26,073 nt of DNA, taken from IMG/VR virus record IMGVR_UViG_3300042870_000255, positions 1 through 26,073 of that record. One strand, 5' to 3'. The position numbers and the translations under genes were made by a program. Positions 1-7,706 of the stretch are shown here, in pieces (the first letter of the stretch is position 1; the number at the start of each line of letters is the position of its first letter). The DNA comes from a virus. The notes beneath the pieces were generated by a model that did no database searches, was not told the DNA's origin, and saw nothing but the letters and a program-made list of their open reading frames with translations.

Positions 1-2
1 AA

Positions 3-857
3 CTTGCCACAATCCTTGGAACATTCCAGTCTTCATTTACTCGCTTTAAGTATCTAAGAAAAATCTGGCAGAAGAACTCAGAGGAAGAAAGATTACTTGG
101 TGTATCTCTTACTGGTCAGTTGTCACATCCAGTTCTAAATGGCTCACAGGGCGTAGAAAAGCTATCTCAGTGGCTAGACGAGCTAAGAGAACATTCTGTA
201 TCTGTTAATGCTGAATGGGCTAAGAAAATTGGAATAAATCCAGCAGCAGCAATTACATGTGTAAAACCATCTGGAACAGTATCTCAATTGGTTAATGCAT
301 CTTCTGGTATGCATCCTTGGCACTCGCAATACTATGCTCGCACCATTCGTGGAGACATGAAAGACCCTATTACAGCTTTCCTTGTTGACATGGGAATTAA
401 GCATGAGCCAGATGTAATGAAGCCAAATGACACTATGGTATTTACCTTTCCTATTGCTGCCCCAGAAGGTGCAAAACTTCGTCAAGATTTGACAGCAGTA
501 CAGCATTTAGATATCTGGCTTGCATACCAACGTAATTGGGCAGAACACAAGCCTTCTATTACAGTATCTGTAAAAGAAAATGAATGGATGGCGGTAGGTG
601 CTTGGGTATTTGAGCACATTGATGAAATGTCAGGCGTATCATTTTTACCTTACTCAGAACATACATATCAGCAAGCTCCATATCAAGAAATTTCAAAGCA
701 AGAGTACGAGGTTCTTCTAGCAGAAACCCCTAAAGATCTTGACTGGAAATGGCTAGAGATTTATGAAACTTTTGATGGAACAACTTCTGTACAAGATCTT
801 GCTTGTGTAGCAGGGGCTTGTGAAATAAGTGATTTTGGTACCGCTAAAGCGGTATAA
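3..857 (+). CDS. nrdJ: Adenosylcobalamin-dependent (class II) ribonucleoside-triphosphate reductase, C-terminal part (5' truncated by the window)
   Basis: The frame is open from base 3, so the start and the N-terminal and catalytic-core residues lie upstream of the window; about 284 C-terminal residues are visible. The text ERLLGVSLTG, then CVKPSGTVSQLV followed by SSGMHP, and near the end FLPYSEHTYQQAPYQE, is characteristic of the monomeric class II (B12-dependent) triphosphate reductase. The enzyme reduces ribonucleotides to deoxynucleotides for phage DNA synthesis using a cobalamin radical. Near the C terminus a Cys-x4-Cys pair (codons at 804 and 819) matches the family's swinging-arm dithiol that re-reduces the active site through thioredoxin. 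A 16-base inverted repeat covers the last codons. The next gene begins 15 bases downstream on the same strand. The assignment as RNR is firm; the tri- versus diphosphate subclass is from motif memory. A TTG at 120 is internal, not a start. Confidence 0.9.
   Translation, partial: LATILGTFQSSFTRFKYLRKIWQKNSEEERLLGVSLTGQLSHPVLNGSQGVEKLSQWLDELREHSVSVNAEWAKKIGINPAAAITCVKPSGTVSQLVNASSGMHPWHSQYYARTIRGDMKDPITAFLVDMGIKHEPDVMKPNDTMVFTFPIAAPEGAKLRQDLTAVQHLDIWLAYQRNWAEHKPSITVSVKENEWMAVGAWVFEHIDEMSGVSFLPYSEHTYQQAPYQEISKQEYEVLLAETPKDLDWKWLEIYETFDGTTSVQDLACVAGACEISDFGTAKAV
839..854 (+). repeat. Inverted repeat TACCGCT-AA-AGCGGTA abutting the reductase stop codon
   Basis: Perfect 7-base arms separated by AA, ending directly before the TAA at 855-857. 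As RNA this would fold as a 6-bp stem closed by C-G around a UAAA tetraloop. It overlaps a TATAAT box at 853-858. Similar AA-spaced inverted repeats sit on the stop codons at 12109 and 13312. Confidence 0.5.
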
Positions 858-872
858 TGTATAAGAGGTAAC
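853..872 (+). promoter_or_regulatory. Possible -10 box and ribosome binding site for the LamG gene
   Basis: TATAAT at 853-858 lies across the reductase stop codon, 14 bases before the next ATG at 873. No convincing -35 is seen at 16-18 bases upstream. AAGAGG at 863-868 is a modest Shine-Dalgarno four bases before the ATG, so this gene can also be translated from read-through mRNA. Confidence 0.35.
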
Positions 873-3800
873 ATGTCCTATTCTTCTCTTATATTTAAAG
901 ACGCACCATTATGTGTTTGGTCTCTAGAAGATCCAAACGGATCAACTGCTGTGTCTTGTGACACATTTACCAATGACGCTAGTAAAAATGGAGTATATAA
1001 TACATCTAAAATCTTTATGTCTTCAGTTCCAATTACTTATGCTGGATCTTTTTGTGTTCAAAACTTAGGTTCTTGGGGAGATTCTGGAATAAACTATGCA
1101 GCAAGTAATATTCTTTTTACCGTACCATCTCAAGACATATTTTCCTCAAGAACAAGAGCTAGACAATTTTCCTTAGAATTTTGGATGAACTTAGAAATTG
1201 ACGCAACTGCCCTAGCATCGTCAGTTACTTCAAAAATTGGTGAATCTGAAATTGTTGGCTTTTCTGGAAATACTAATACTGGTTTGTATATTAGAGACCT
1301 GGATTATTTAGTATTTAAATTGGGGGACACTGGAAAACAGGTATATGAATCATGTATTCATGTTTCAAATTTTAATTCCCCACTTCATATAGCTCTTGTC
1401 TATAATCAAAACTCCATTCAAATATTTGTTAATGGAGAAGCAGGATCAGAAGCATTTATTGATACTGATCCATTTGTAGCTTATGAATCAAGAAACATTG
1501 AGTTTAAATTCCCAGCAAAAATATCATCCTCTTCAGAATATTTTTTAAACATTAGCTATGATACAGTTGCCATTTATAATCAGGTTCTTTCACCATCAAC
1601 ATTAAAAAGACATTATGTCTATGGAGTTGGAAAAGATGTTCCAAGAGAAATTTTTAGTTCTTTAGGTGGAGTTGTTTATGGTTCAAACATGCAAAGAACC
1701 TTACCACAAAAACAAATAAATTATTTAAACAACACAAGTTGGACTAGTGATGTTATATTAAATAATTTAGTTCCAACCAGAGACAATTTATCAACAGTGA
1801 AGTTTCCTAGACCAAAACTTGTTATTAAAGATCCGATTAACAATGAAAAAACATTTAAAGATATGATAGTTAACGATTCTATAGTTTTTCCAGAAGAATG
1901 TTTTTCCTATTTAGAAATAAGCAACTACGAATCAATAACTGAAGGAAATACAAAAAAGGTAGAAGCAAAGTTTGAAATTGATAGTACCCATCAAACCAAT
2001 GTTCAATCTTTACTTCATGTAAGTTCCTTATCAAATCCAAACGTCTATCTTTCGTTTAAAATAGAAGATAGGGAGGTTTCTTTAACGGTTTCAGGCGAAG
2101 AAGAACTAACCTACACCATAAACTCTTCATCAACTAAGTTCTTTATTTCATACTATTTGTTATCTGGAGTAGTATATGCATCAATAAGGGATGATTTAAA
2201 TGGATCTGCAGAGATATCTTTTCCAGCCTTTAATATATTTCCAATGCAAAACGCTTACTTAAGATTTGGTTCCTCACCTGACTTTTTCCTTGAAACTATT
2301 GACCAGACTATTTCTGTTGCCAATGTAAAAAGATTTGATGGAAAACTTTTGCAAGTAGACATATATAACACCTTGTCAAAAACAACCTCTTGGTCAAATT
2401 ATCCAGCCTTAAAGTCTGGGGTATCTTTGTATCAAATGTATGCAAATTCCTCAATTAAGAAAATTTCAGTTGCTACAAAGGGATCGTTTGAGCTTACAAT
2501 TTCTTTAGCTAATCTTTTAAAATCATTAGATTTTTCTAAAAATATTGATCAAGTAAAATTAGCAACAAAAGTTGCAGTTGGATCTCAAGCAGCAAAAATA
2601 AAATACAATTTTATAAAAGTTACTGGGGGGACAGAAACTGCTATAGATTCCGATCAAGATATAAGAACATTGAATCTTCCAGTTGTTTCATCTAGTATTC
2701 CTCCAGTTGCCGATACTCAATATAAAATTGTAGGAGAGTTATTTTCAACAGACTCTGATGTTACTCCAGGAATATTAGACTATTTATCAATAACATCTTA
2801 CCCAGTTTTGACAGATTCTTCAAAATCATACATAGATGTTAATTCTGATAATAGTGGAAGTAATTTAAGGTATTATTCTAACGTAGACTCAAGCTCTATA
2901 AACTATCCATTTAAATCTTTACCAGACATTGATCAAACTACAGATTTATACAGATCTTTTAATACTGGATTTAACCTGGGAGCATTTGCGAGCACCAAGC
3001 CCTACATTCAAGTACCAGTTAACACATCTTCAATAGGATCTGACCAAAAAATATACTGTGTAATGTTTACTGGAATACTTAAGTCTGGAGTGGCATCTGG
3101 AATGGCTTTAGCTAATCTTGGAGGAATAGATGTTTCTTGGTCTACACCAGAACCATCTGGAACAGAGCTTTATATAAATGGAGTAAGGTATAATTCATCA
3201 CAAACATATAACAAAAACGCCTGGAACCTTTATGCAATTAAGTTTACCTCTGGAGTGTCAATACCAGCTGATTTAAAGATAGGTCTTAACTCTGCCTCCA
3301 ATTGGGTGGCAGATAATATTTCTGTATTTACAAATAATATAACTGTATCAGATATTGGAAATATTTATAAAGAATATTTTGGAACGGTACCAACCAAAGT
3401 AGTAGACGGTCATCCAGAATCATTTGTTGGAACAGTTTCAGAAGATTCAGGAAATCCTTTTAAGTCTTCAATTCTTCTTTTAGACTCTGAGCTTTCAGAT
3501 GGGCAAACCAAATTCCAGCCACTTGTTGGTCAATCTGGATTTCACGCATTTACTTTGTGCCCAAGATTAGCATCAACATCAGATAGTGGAAACTGGGTTC
3601 TTACTGGAACCTCTCCAAATTTTGTATACACCTTTGGATCAAATAGAGACAATCAGAAGGTTGACAATATTGAACCAGATCTAAATGACTTAATCTTGTT
3701 AAAGAACCAAACAACCTCATCACAAAATGGAATATATTTGGTATCTGCTAAAACTAGCACTTCTCTATCTTTAACTAAACAAACAAACCCAACAAACAAT

Positions 3801-3953
3801 CATTTAGTTTTTGTTAAAGATGGGTTTGTTAATAAAAATTATTATTTTATTAAAAGCAGTTCTAACACTTATATTAATTCTGTAATCCAGAGAAAAATTG
3901 GAAGCTACGATAAAACTGGACCTCAGATAACGAGAACATTTACTGTAACTTAG
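873..3953 (+). CDS. LamG/concanavalin-like domain protein, probable tail-fibre or adhesin-type structural protein
   Basis: 1026 aa starting at an ATG with AAGAGG just upstream. Residues about 95-251 read as a LamG/concanavalin-A-like jelly roll: RQFSLEFWMNL opens it, HIALVYNQNSIQIFVNGE is the typical central strand pair, and LSPSTLKRHYVYG is the usual closing helix. Residues about 930-956 (DLNDLILLKN then SSQNGIYLV) match a short module common in phage tail-fibre proteins. Between them are long Ser/Thr/Asn-rich beta-type stretches, including a second lectin-like segment near 360-490. No signal peptide, membrane segment or catalytic motif is evident. The likely role is a virion surface or receptor-binding protein that contacts glycans. 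Its place is odd: tail adhesins normally follow the tape measure, but this one lies between the reductase and the portal. It could instead be a head decoration fibre. The LamG call is fairly sure, the role uncertain. Confidence 0.65.
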   Translation: MSYSSLIFKDAPLCVWSLEDPNGSTAVSCDTFTNDASKNGVYNTSKIFMSSVPITYAGSFCVQNLGSWGDSGINYAASNILFTVPSQDIFSSRTRARQFSLEFWMNLEIDATALASSVTSKIGESEIVGFSGNTNTGLYIRDLDYLVFKLGDTGKQVYESCIHVSNFNSPLHIALVYNQNSIQIFVNGEAGSEAFIDTDPFVAYESRNIEFKFPAKISSSSEYFLNISYDTVAIYNQVLSPSTLKRHYVYGVGKDVPREIFSSLGGVVYGSNMQRTLPQKQINYLNNTSWTSDVILNNLVPTRDNLSTVKFPRPKLVIKDPINNEKTFKDMIVNDSIVFPEECFSYLEISNYESITEGNTKKVEAKFEIDSTHQTNVQSLLHVSSLSNPNVYLSFKIEDREVSLTVSGEEELTYTINSSSTKFFISYYLLSGVVYASIRDDLNGSAEISFPAFNIFPMQNAYLRFGSSPDFFLETIDQTISVANVKRFDGKLLQVDIYNTLSKTTSWSNYPALKSGVSLYQMYANSSIKKISVATKGSFELTISLANLLKSLDFSKNIDQVKLATKVAVGSQAAKIKYNFIKVTGGTETAIDSDQDIRTLNLPVVSSSIPPVADTQYKIVGELFSTDSDVTPGILDYLSITSYPVLTDSSKSYIDVNSDNSGSNLRYYSNVDSSSINYPFKSLPDIDQTTDLYRSFNTGFNLGAFASTKPYIQVPVNTSSIGSDQKIYCVMFTGILKSGVASGMALANLGGIDVSWSTPEPSGTELYINGVRYNSSQTYNKNAWNLYAIKFTSGVSIPADLKIGLNSASNWVADNISVFTNNITVSDIGNIYKEYFGTVPTKVVDGHPESFVGTVSEDSGNPFKSSILLLDSELSDGQTKFQPLVGQSGFHAFTLCPRLASTSDSGNWVLTGTSPNFVYTFGSNRDNQKVDNIEPDLNDLILLKNQTTSSQNGIYLVSAKTSTSLSLTKQTNPTNNHLVFVKDGFVNKNYYFIKSSSNTYINSVIQRKIGSYDKTGPQITRTFTVT

Positions 3954-3982
3954 TTTACAAATAACGCAAAAAATGGTATCAT
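3954..3982 (+). promoter_or_regulatory. Sigma70-type promoter, leaderless for the gene at 3989
   Basis: TTTACA (3954-3959) is one base from the -35 consensus. Exactly 17 bases later comes TATCAT (3977-3982), preceded by TGG as in an extended -10. The box ends six bases before the ATG at 3989, so transcription would begin at or next to the start codon. There is no Shine-Dalgarno in the gap. Confidence 0.6.
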
Positions 3983-3988
3983 AGTGGT

Positions 3989-4324
3989 ATGTCACAAAGA
4001 AAACAAAAGGTTGTTCCTGTAGAGAGCAACGCAGAATATGGTATTTATGTCTGGAAGTTGCCCAATGGAAACCTATTTCAGGACGATGATGGTAACACCC
4101 TGAACGTACCATCCGTAAAGTTTGATATTTTAAAAATGAAGTCCTTAGCCGAAGCAGCAGCATATTATGGTCAACCAGATGGAACACCAGAATTTATGGC
4201 AGGTGTGGGTAGGTCAACAGATAATCAGGCAAGAGAAGATATTCAAAGAATGGCTGAAGGTCTAACTCCTTATGGAGATACAGACAACTGGAGAGAGGTA
4301 CTACAAAAAAATGGAAGAAGTTAG
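3989..4324 (+). CDS. Small protein of unknown function, head-operon associated
   Basis: 111 aa; I do not recognise a named family. The N-terminal half contains YGIYVWKLPNGNLF, DDDGNTLNVPS and a helix with AEAAAYYGQPDGTPEFMAG, followed by a charged helix (QAREDIQRMAEGLTPYG). It looks like a compact soluble alpha/beta protein with no membrane segment or Cys/His cluster. The gene has its own promoter-like sequence immediately upstream and no ribosome binding site, so it is probably translated from a leaderless mRNA. Its 3' end overlaps the probable portal start by 14 bases, implying co-translation and a head-assembly or packaging role. This is inference from position only. A small terminase subunit or portal accessory factor are alternatives with no direct support. 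Confidence 0.7.
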   Translation: MSQRKQKVVPVESNAEYGIYVWKLPNGNLFQDDDGNTLNVPSVKFDILKMKSLAEAAAYYGQPDGTPEFMAGVGRSTDNQAREDIQRMAEGLTPYGDTDNWREVLQKNGRS

Positions 4325-5870
4325 TATTAATGGTGTGTCTATGGACACAACAAAATCGGAATCTATATCTGGAACATCCTCAGACGAGTTTAATTTTGAA
4401 TCAGAAGACCTATTAAAAAATCTTAGTGGTTTACACACAAATTTTAAAAGAAGTGCAAAAAGAAAAATAGAAAAAGCAGATCAAAATTCACTTTCTGGGG
4501 ACAAGTCAGACTCTAAACAGATTATTCCAGATAAATACGGATACGGTCTATTTGATGTAGTAGAGCCAAACTATAATCTTTCTTCACTAGCAAAGTTATA
4601 TGAAGTTTCTGCAGCTAATTTTGCTGCTATTAATGCAAAAGTTGCAAACATTGTTGGTCTTGGATACAGCCTTGACCCAACATTAAAAGTTTTACAAATG
4701 ATTGAAGATGTTGAAGATCCAACTCTTTTGTCAAAAAGACGCAGAAGAATTGATTTAGTAAAGCAAGAGATTCAGGAATGGTTGGAGTCAAGAAATGATG
4801 AAGACACATTTACCTCAACTTTAATTAAAGCCTACATTGATAAAGAAGCAACTGGAAACGGATACATTGAAATTGGTCGCAAGGTAACTGGAGAAATTGG
4901 TTACATTGGTCATATCCCAGCAGCAACAGTTCGTATTCGCCGTCTTCGTGATGGTTTTGTACAAATTGTTCAGGGCAAGGCGGTATTTTTTAGAAACTTC
5001 CAAGATACTTCACAGCCAAATCCATTTGGCGTAGATGCAAGACCGAATGAAATTATTCACTTAAAAAGCTACACCCCAATGAATACATATTATGGTATTC
5101 CTGCAATTGTTGCAGCAAAAAACGCAATGGCTGGTACAGAATTTGCCTCCAGATTTAATCTTGAATATTTTGAAAACAAAGCAACCCCAAGATACATTTT
5201 TTGGGTAAAGGGTGCAAAACTTTCTAAAGACGCAGAAACAAAACTGTTTGAATTTTTCCAAAATAACCTAAGAGGACAATCACATAGAACTCTTGTTATT
5301 CCTATTCCTGGAGACGAAAATGGTCAAAAGATTGATGTAAAAATGGAAGCAGTAGAGGCAGGTGTGCAGGAGGGATCATTTGATAAATATCGCAGATCAA
5401 ACCTTAGCGAAGTTCTTATGGCACATCGTGTTCCAATTTCAAAGGTTGGTGCTGCTGAAAACATCTCGCTTGCTAATGCTCGTGAAGCAGACAGAACCTT
5501 TAAGGACCAGGTTTGTCGTCCAGAACAAGATGCCCTTGAGAAAAGCATGAATAGAATTATTGCTGAAAAAACAGATATGTTTAAGCTTAAATTCAATGAA
5601 CTTACTCTTACAGACGAAGATACCCAGTCAAAGATTGACGAAAGATATCTTAGAATGCAAGTAATTCTTCCTAACGAAGTTAGGTCTAGAAAGGGCATGA
5701 CAGCCCTTCCAAATGGAGATGTTCCCGTTCAATTAACGGCTCAAGGTCGTGCAGAACAAGCAACTCAAGCATCTGGAAATAGAAATAGAGATCAGCAAAG
5801 AGAAGCAAATACTGCAGACACTGGAACTGGTGCTAGAGTGGCACAAGGCGAAGGAAGACAACAATCATAA
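4311..5870 (+). CDS. Portal protein
   Basis: About 519 aa from the ATG at 4311, which I prefer over the in-frame ATG at 4272: GAGAGAGG at 4291-4298 precedes it, and the extra 13 residues of the longer form lie inside the previous gene. Portal hallmarks are FDVVEPNYNLSSLAKLYEVS near the N terminus, the ANFAAINAKVANIVGLGY region, TGNGYIEIGR with GYIGHIPAATVRIRR, IIHLKSYTPMNTYYGIP, and the tail region with MAHRVPISKVG. This order matches phage portals of the PBSX/SPP1-like superfamily. The portal is the dodecameric ring through which DNA is packaged and ejected, at the unique capsid vertex. The C terminus is Gln/Arg/Ala-rich and likely disordered. It is followed by the protease and capsid genes as expected. 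No terminase gene is visible, so the packaging ATPase must be outside the window. Confidence 0.9.
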   Translation: MEEVSINGVSMDTTKSESISGTSSDEFNFESEDLLKNLSGLHTNFKRSAKRKIEKADQNSLSGDKSDSKQIIPDKYGYGLFDVVEPNYNLSSLAKLYEVSAANFAAINAKVANIVGLGYSLDPTLKVLQMIEDVEDPTLLSKRRRRIDLVKQEIQEWLESRNDEDTFTSTLIKAYIDKEATGNGYIEIGRKVTGEIGYIGHIPAATVRIRRLRDGFVQIVQGKAVFFRNFQDTSQPNPFGVDARPNEIIHLKSYTPMNTYYGIPAIVAAKNAMAGTEFASRFNLEYFENKATPRYIFWVKGAKLSKDAETKLFEFFQNNLRGQSHRTLVIPIPGDENGQKIDVKMEAVEAGVQEGSFDKYRRSNLSEVLMAHRVPISKVGAAENISLANAREADRTFKDQVCRPEQDALEKSMNRIIAEKTDMFKLKFNELTLTDEDTQSKIDERYLRMQVILPNEVRSRKGMTALPNGDVPVQLTAQGRAEQATQASGNRNRDQQREANTADTGTGARVAQGEGRQQS

Positions 5871-5893
5871 CACTATAGTAACAAAAGTGTTAT
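5867..5893 (+). repeat. Inverted repeat ATAACACT-N11-AGTGTTAT before the protease gene
   Basis: Perfect 8-base arms (5867-5874 and 5886-5893) start at the portal stop codon and end on the first base of the TATAAT box. Half-sites about two helical turns apart would suit a dimeric DNA-binding protein; a weak RNA hairpin is also possible. The spacer holds a small ACTATAGT palindrome (5872-5879). Confidence 0.4.
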
Positions 5894-5898
5894 ATAAT
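5893..5898 (+). promoter_or_regulatory. -10 box, leaderless-type start for the protease gene
   Basis: A perfect TATAAT lies nine bases before the ATG at 5908. No Shine-Dalgarno exists in the intervening bases and no -35 match is seen at 16-18 bases upstream. The placement suits a leaderless or near-leaderless transcript. Confidence 0.5.
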
Positions 5899-5907
5899 TA
5901 AAATGTT

Positions 5908-7677
5908 ATGGTAGATTTACAAAAAGCATCTCTTACTACCAACGGTCAACAGGTAACTTTGACCATGCCCATCTCTAAGGTGGACGTAGAAAAGAGAATA
6001 GTTTCTGGTTTCGCAACCCTTGACAATATTGACCGTCAGGGTGATAGAGTAACCGCTGAGGCATCCCAAAAAGCATTTGAAAACTTTAGAGGCAATGTAC
6101 GTTTAATGCACCAGCCAATTCCTGCAGGTAAAGTTGTTAACTTTAGGACAGAATCGTTCTTTGACCCAGGAACAAATAAGCAATACAATGGCGTTTACGT
6201 TGATGCTTATATTTCAAAAGGTGCTACTGATATCTGGGAAATGGTTTTAGACGGTACACTTACTGGATTTTCAATTGGCGGTAACGTAAAAGACTCAGAG
6301 CCAGTGCTAGATGCAGAATCAAAATCTACCGTTAGAATTATTAAAGACTATGACCTAGTAGAGCTTTCCCTTGTTGATTCTCCTGCAAATCAACTTGCAA
6401 ACATTTTTTCTATTCAAAAAGATCTACAGGGTGGATCTATTGCAGATGGTATTTTTAACAAGTCAAACATTCAAAATGTTTTTTGGTGTGAAAATGACGA
6501 ACTTGCATACACAGATGAAAATGAAGCACATTCATGTGCAAACTGTGGAGATGACCTAAAATCAATCGGTTGGATTGATGAAGTTACACAAGAAAATGTA
6601 GCCAAGGCAGTATTTGCCATGATTGAAAAGGCACAAAATGTTGTAACAAATGAAGAAACTGCAAACAAATATCCAGATCAAAAGAAAAAGTTTAAGTCCG
6701 ATCTTGAGACCAAGAAAAAGAAAGACAAAGAAATGTCTAAGGGCTCATTCTCTGTTGGAGATTTTGTACAATGGGGATCATCAGGCGGAACCGCTCGTGG
6801 AAAAGTAACAAGAGTAGTAAACAATGGTAAAATTAATGTACCTAACTCTTCTGTAACAATTTCTGGCACTCCAGAGGATCCTGCAGTAGTTATTACAGTT
6901 TACAGAAAAGAAGGAAATTCATGGAAGCCAACAAACACAAAAGTGGGGCATAAAATGAAAACACTAAGGTCATGGACAGCAAAAGTTGTTAAAACCCTTG
7001 GAACCAATATAGGCTTACTACCAAATGAGGTAGTAAAAAAGGCAATTGAAACACAGTCAGTTGCCAACCAAATTATCAAAGGAGGTGTTGAAGTGGCTGA
7101 AAACACAGAAGACACAACAGTAGAAACTGTAGAAGAAGAAGTAACCGTTGATGAAGTAGTTGAAGATGTAGAAGTTTCCGAAGGTACAGAAGTATCTGAA
7201 GAAGCTCCAGCAGAAGAACTAGCTAAGTCTGACGAAGTTTCCGAAGATGCAGAGGTTGCAGATGCAGCCGAAGAAGTCACAGAAGAAGTGACTGAAGAAC
7301 CTTCCACCGAAGATGGTGAGGCAACTGATATTGAAAAGGCTTTAAATGAAATTAAAGATTTTGTTGCAAGTACATTAGAAGGATCCGTAGCAAAGAACAA
7401 TGAAACAATGACTGCTGTAACAACTACAGTGGCAGAAGTTACAAAGGCTTTGACTGACAAGATCTCAACAATTGAATCTAACAACGAAAACTTAAATAAA
7501 GCACTTGCTGATATCACAAATGCAATCGCTTCTATCAATGGAAGAATGGAAGCTGTAGAAGAGGATACAGCAGTAAAGAAGTCTGGGGAATTGGAAAATT
7601 CTCCAGTAAAGGCTACCACAATGACAAAATCGGCGTGGGGTGGACGCTTCCTCGGCTCCGCAGAATACCTAAATTAA
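5908..7677 (+). CDS. Capsid maturation protease fused to zinc-ribbon-like, Tudor-like and scaffold regions
   Basis: 589 aa. Residues 1 to about 175 form an HK97/XkdF-type prohead protease: RIVSGFATLDNIDRQGD, His68 in LMHQPIP, Ser122 in GFSIGG and Glu152 in ELSLVDSPAN are the likely catalytic triad. Residues 192-214 hold a Cys194...His208-x-Cys210-x2-Cys213 cluster resembling a zinc ribbon. Residues about 281-356 (VGDFVQWGSSGGTARGKV, then EDPAVVITVYR) resemble the DUF2945/hypervirulence-associated Tudor-like domain. From about 375 the chain becomes Glu/Val-rich and acidic, then predicted coiled coil, ending in a SAWGGRFLGS motif typical of scaffold C termini that contact the capsid protein. 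No separate scaffold gene is seen, so this protein probably both scaffolds and cleaves the procapsid. It starts without a ribosome binding site behind a TATAAT box. Protease call strong; middle domains moderate. Confidence 0.85.
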   Translation: MVDLQKASLTTNGQQVTLTMPISKVDVEKRIVSGFATLDNIDRQGDRVTAEASQKAFENFRGNVRLMHQPIPAGKVVNFRTESFFDPGTNKQYNGVYVDAYISKGATDIWEMVLDGTLTGFSIGGNVKDSEPVLDAESKSTVRIIKDYDLVELSLVDSPANQLANIFSIQKDLQGGSIADGIFNKSNIQNVFWCENDELAYTDENEAHSCANCGDDLKSIGWIDEVTQENVAKAVFAMIEKAQNVVTNEETANKYPDQKKKFKSDLETKKKKDKEMSKGSFSVGDFVQWGSSGGTARGKVTRVVNNGKINVPNSSVTISGTPEDPAVVITVYRKEGNSWKPTNTKVGHKMKTLRSWTAKVVKTLGTNIGLLPNEVVKKAIETQSVANQIIKGGVEVAENTEDTTVETVEEEVTVDEVVEDVEVSEGTEVSEEAPAEELAKSDEVSEDAEVADAAEEVTEEVTEEPSTEDGEATDIEKALNEIKDFVASTLEGSVAKNNETMTAVTTTVAEVTKALTDKISTIESNNENLNKALADITNAIASINGRMEAVEEDTAVKKSGELENSPVKATTMTKSAWGGRFLGSAEYLN

Positions 7678-7706
7678 AAAATGAAAAGGCAGGTGAAATA
7701 AAAAAA

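Noticed and set aside
4272-4310. Longer portal start at ATG 4272
   Set aside because: Lies inside the previous gene with no ribosome site; ATG 4311 has GAGAGAGG upstream.
6900-7619. 239-aa open frame on the minus strand
   Set aside because: Low-complexity Ser/Thr/Val mirror of the acidic repeat region of the protease-scaffold gene; no start context and all genes here run on the + strand.
7681-7701. Six-codon ORF before the capsid gene
   Set aside because: Too short and without ribosome site; likely chance in A-rich spacer.
7635-7706. Longer capsid protein starting at GTG 7635
   Set aside because: Would overlap the protease gene and adds an atypical basic N terminus; the ATG at 7707 has AGGTGA upstream.
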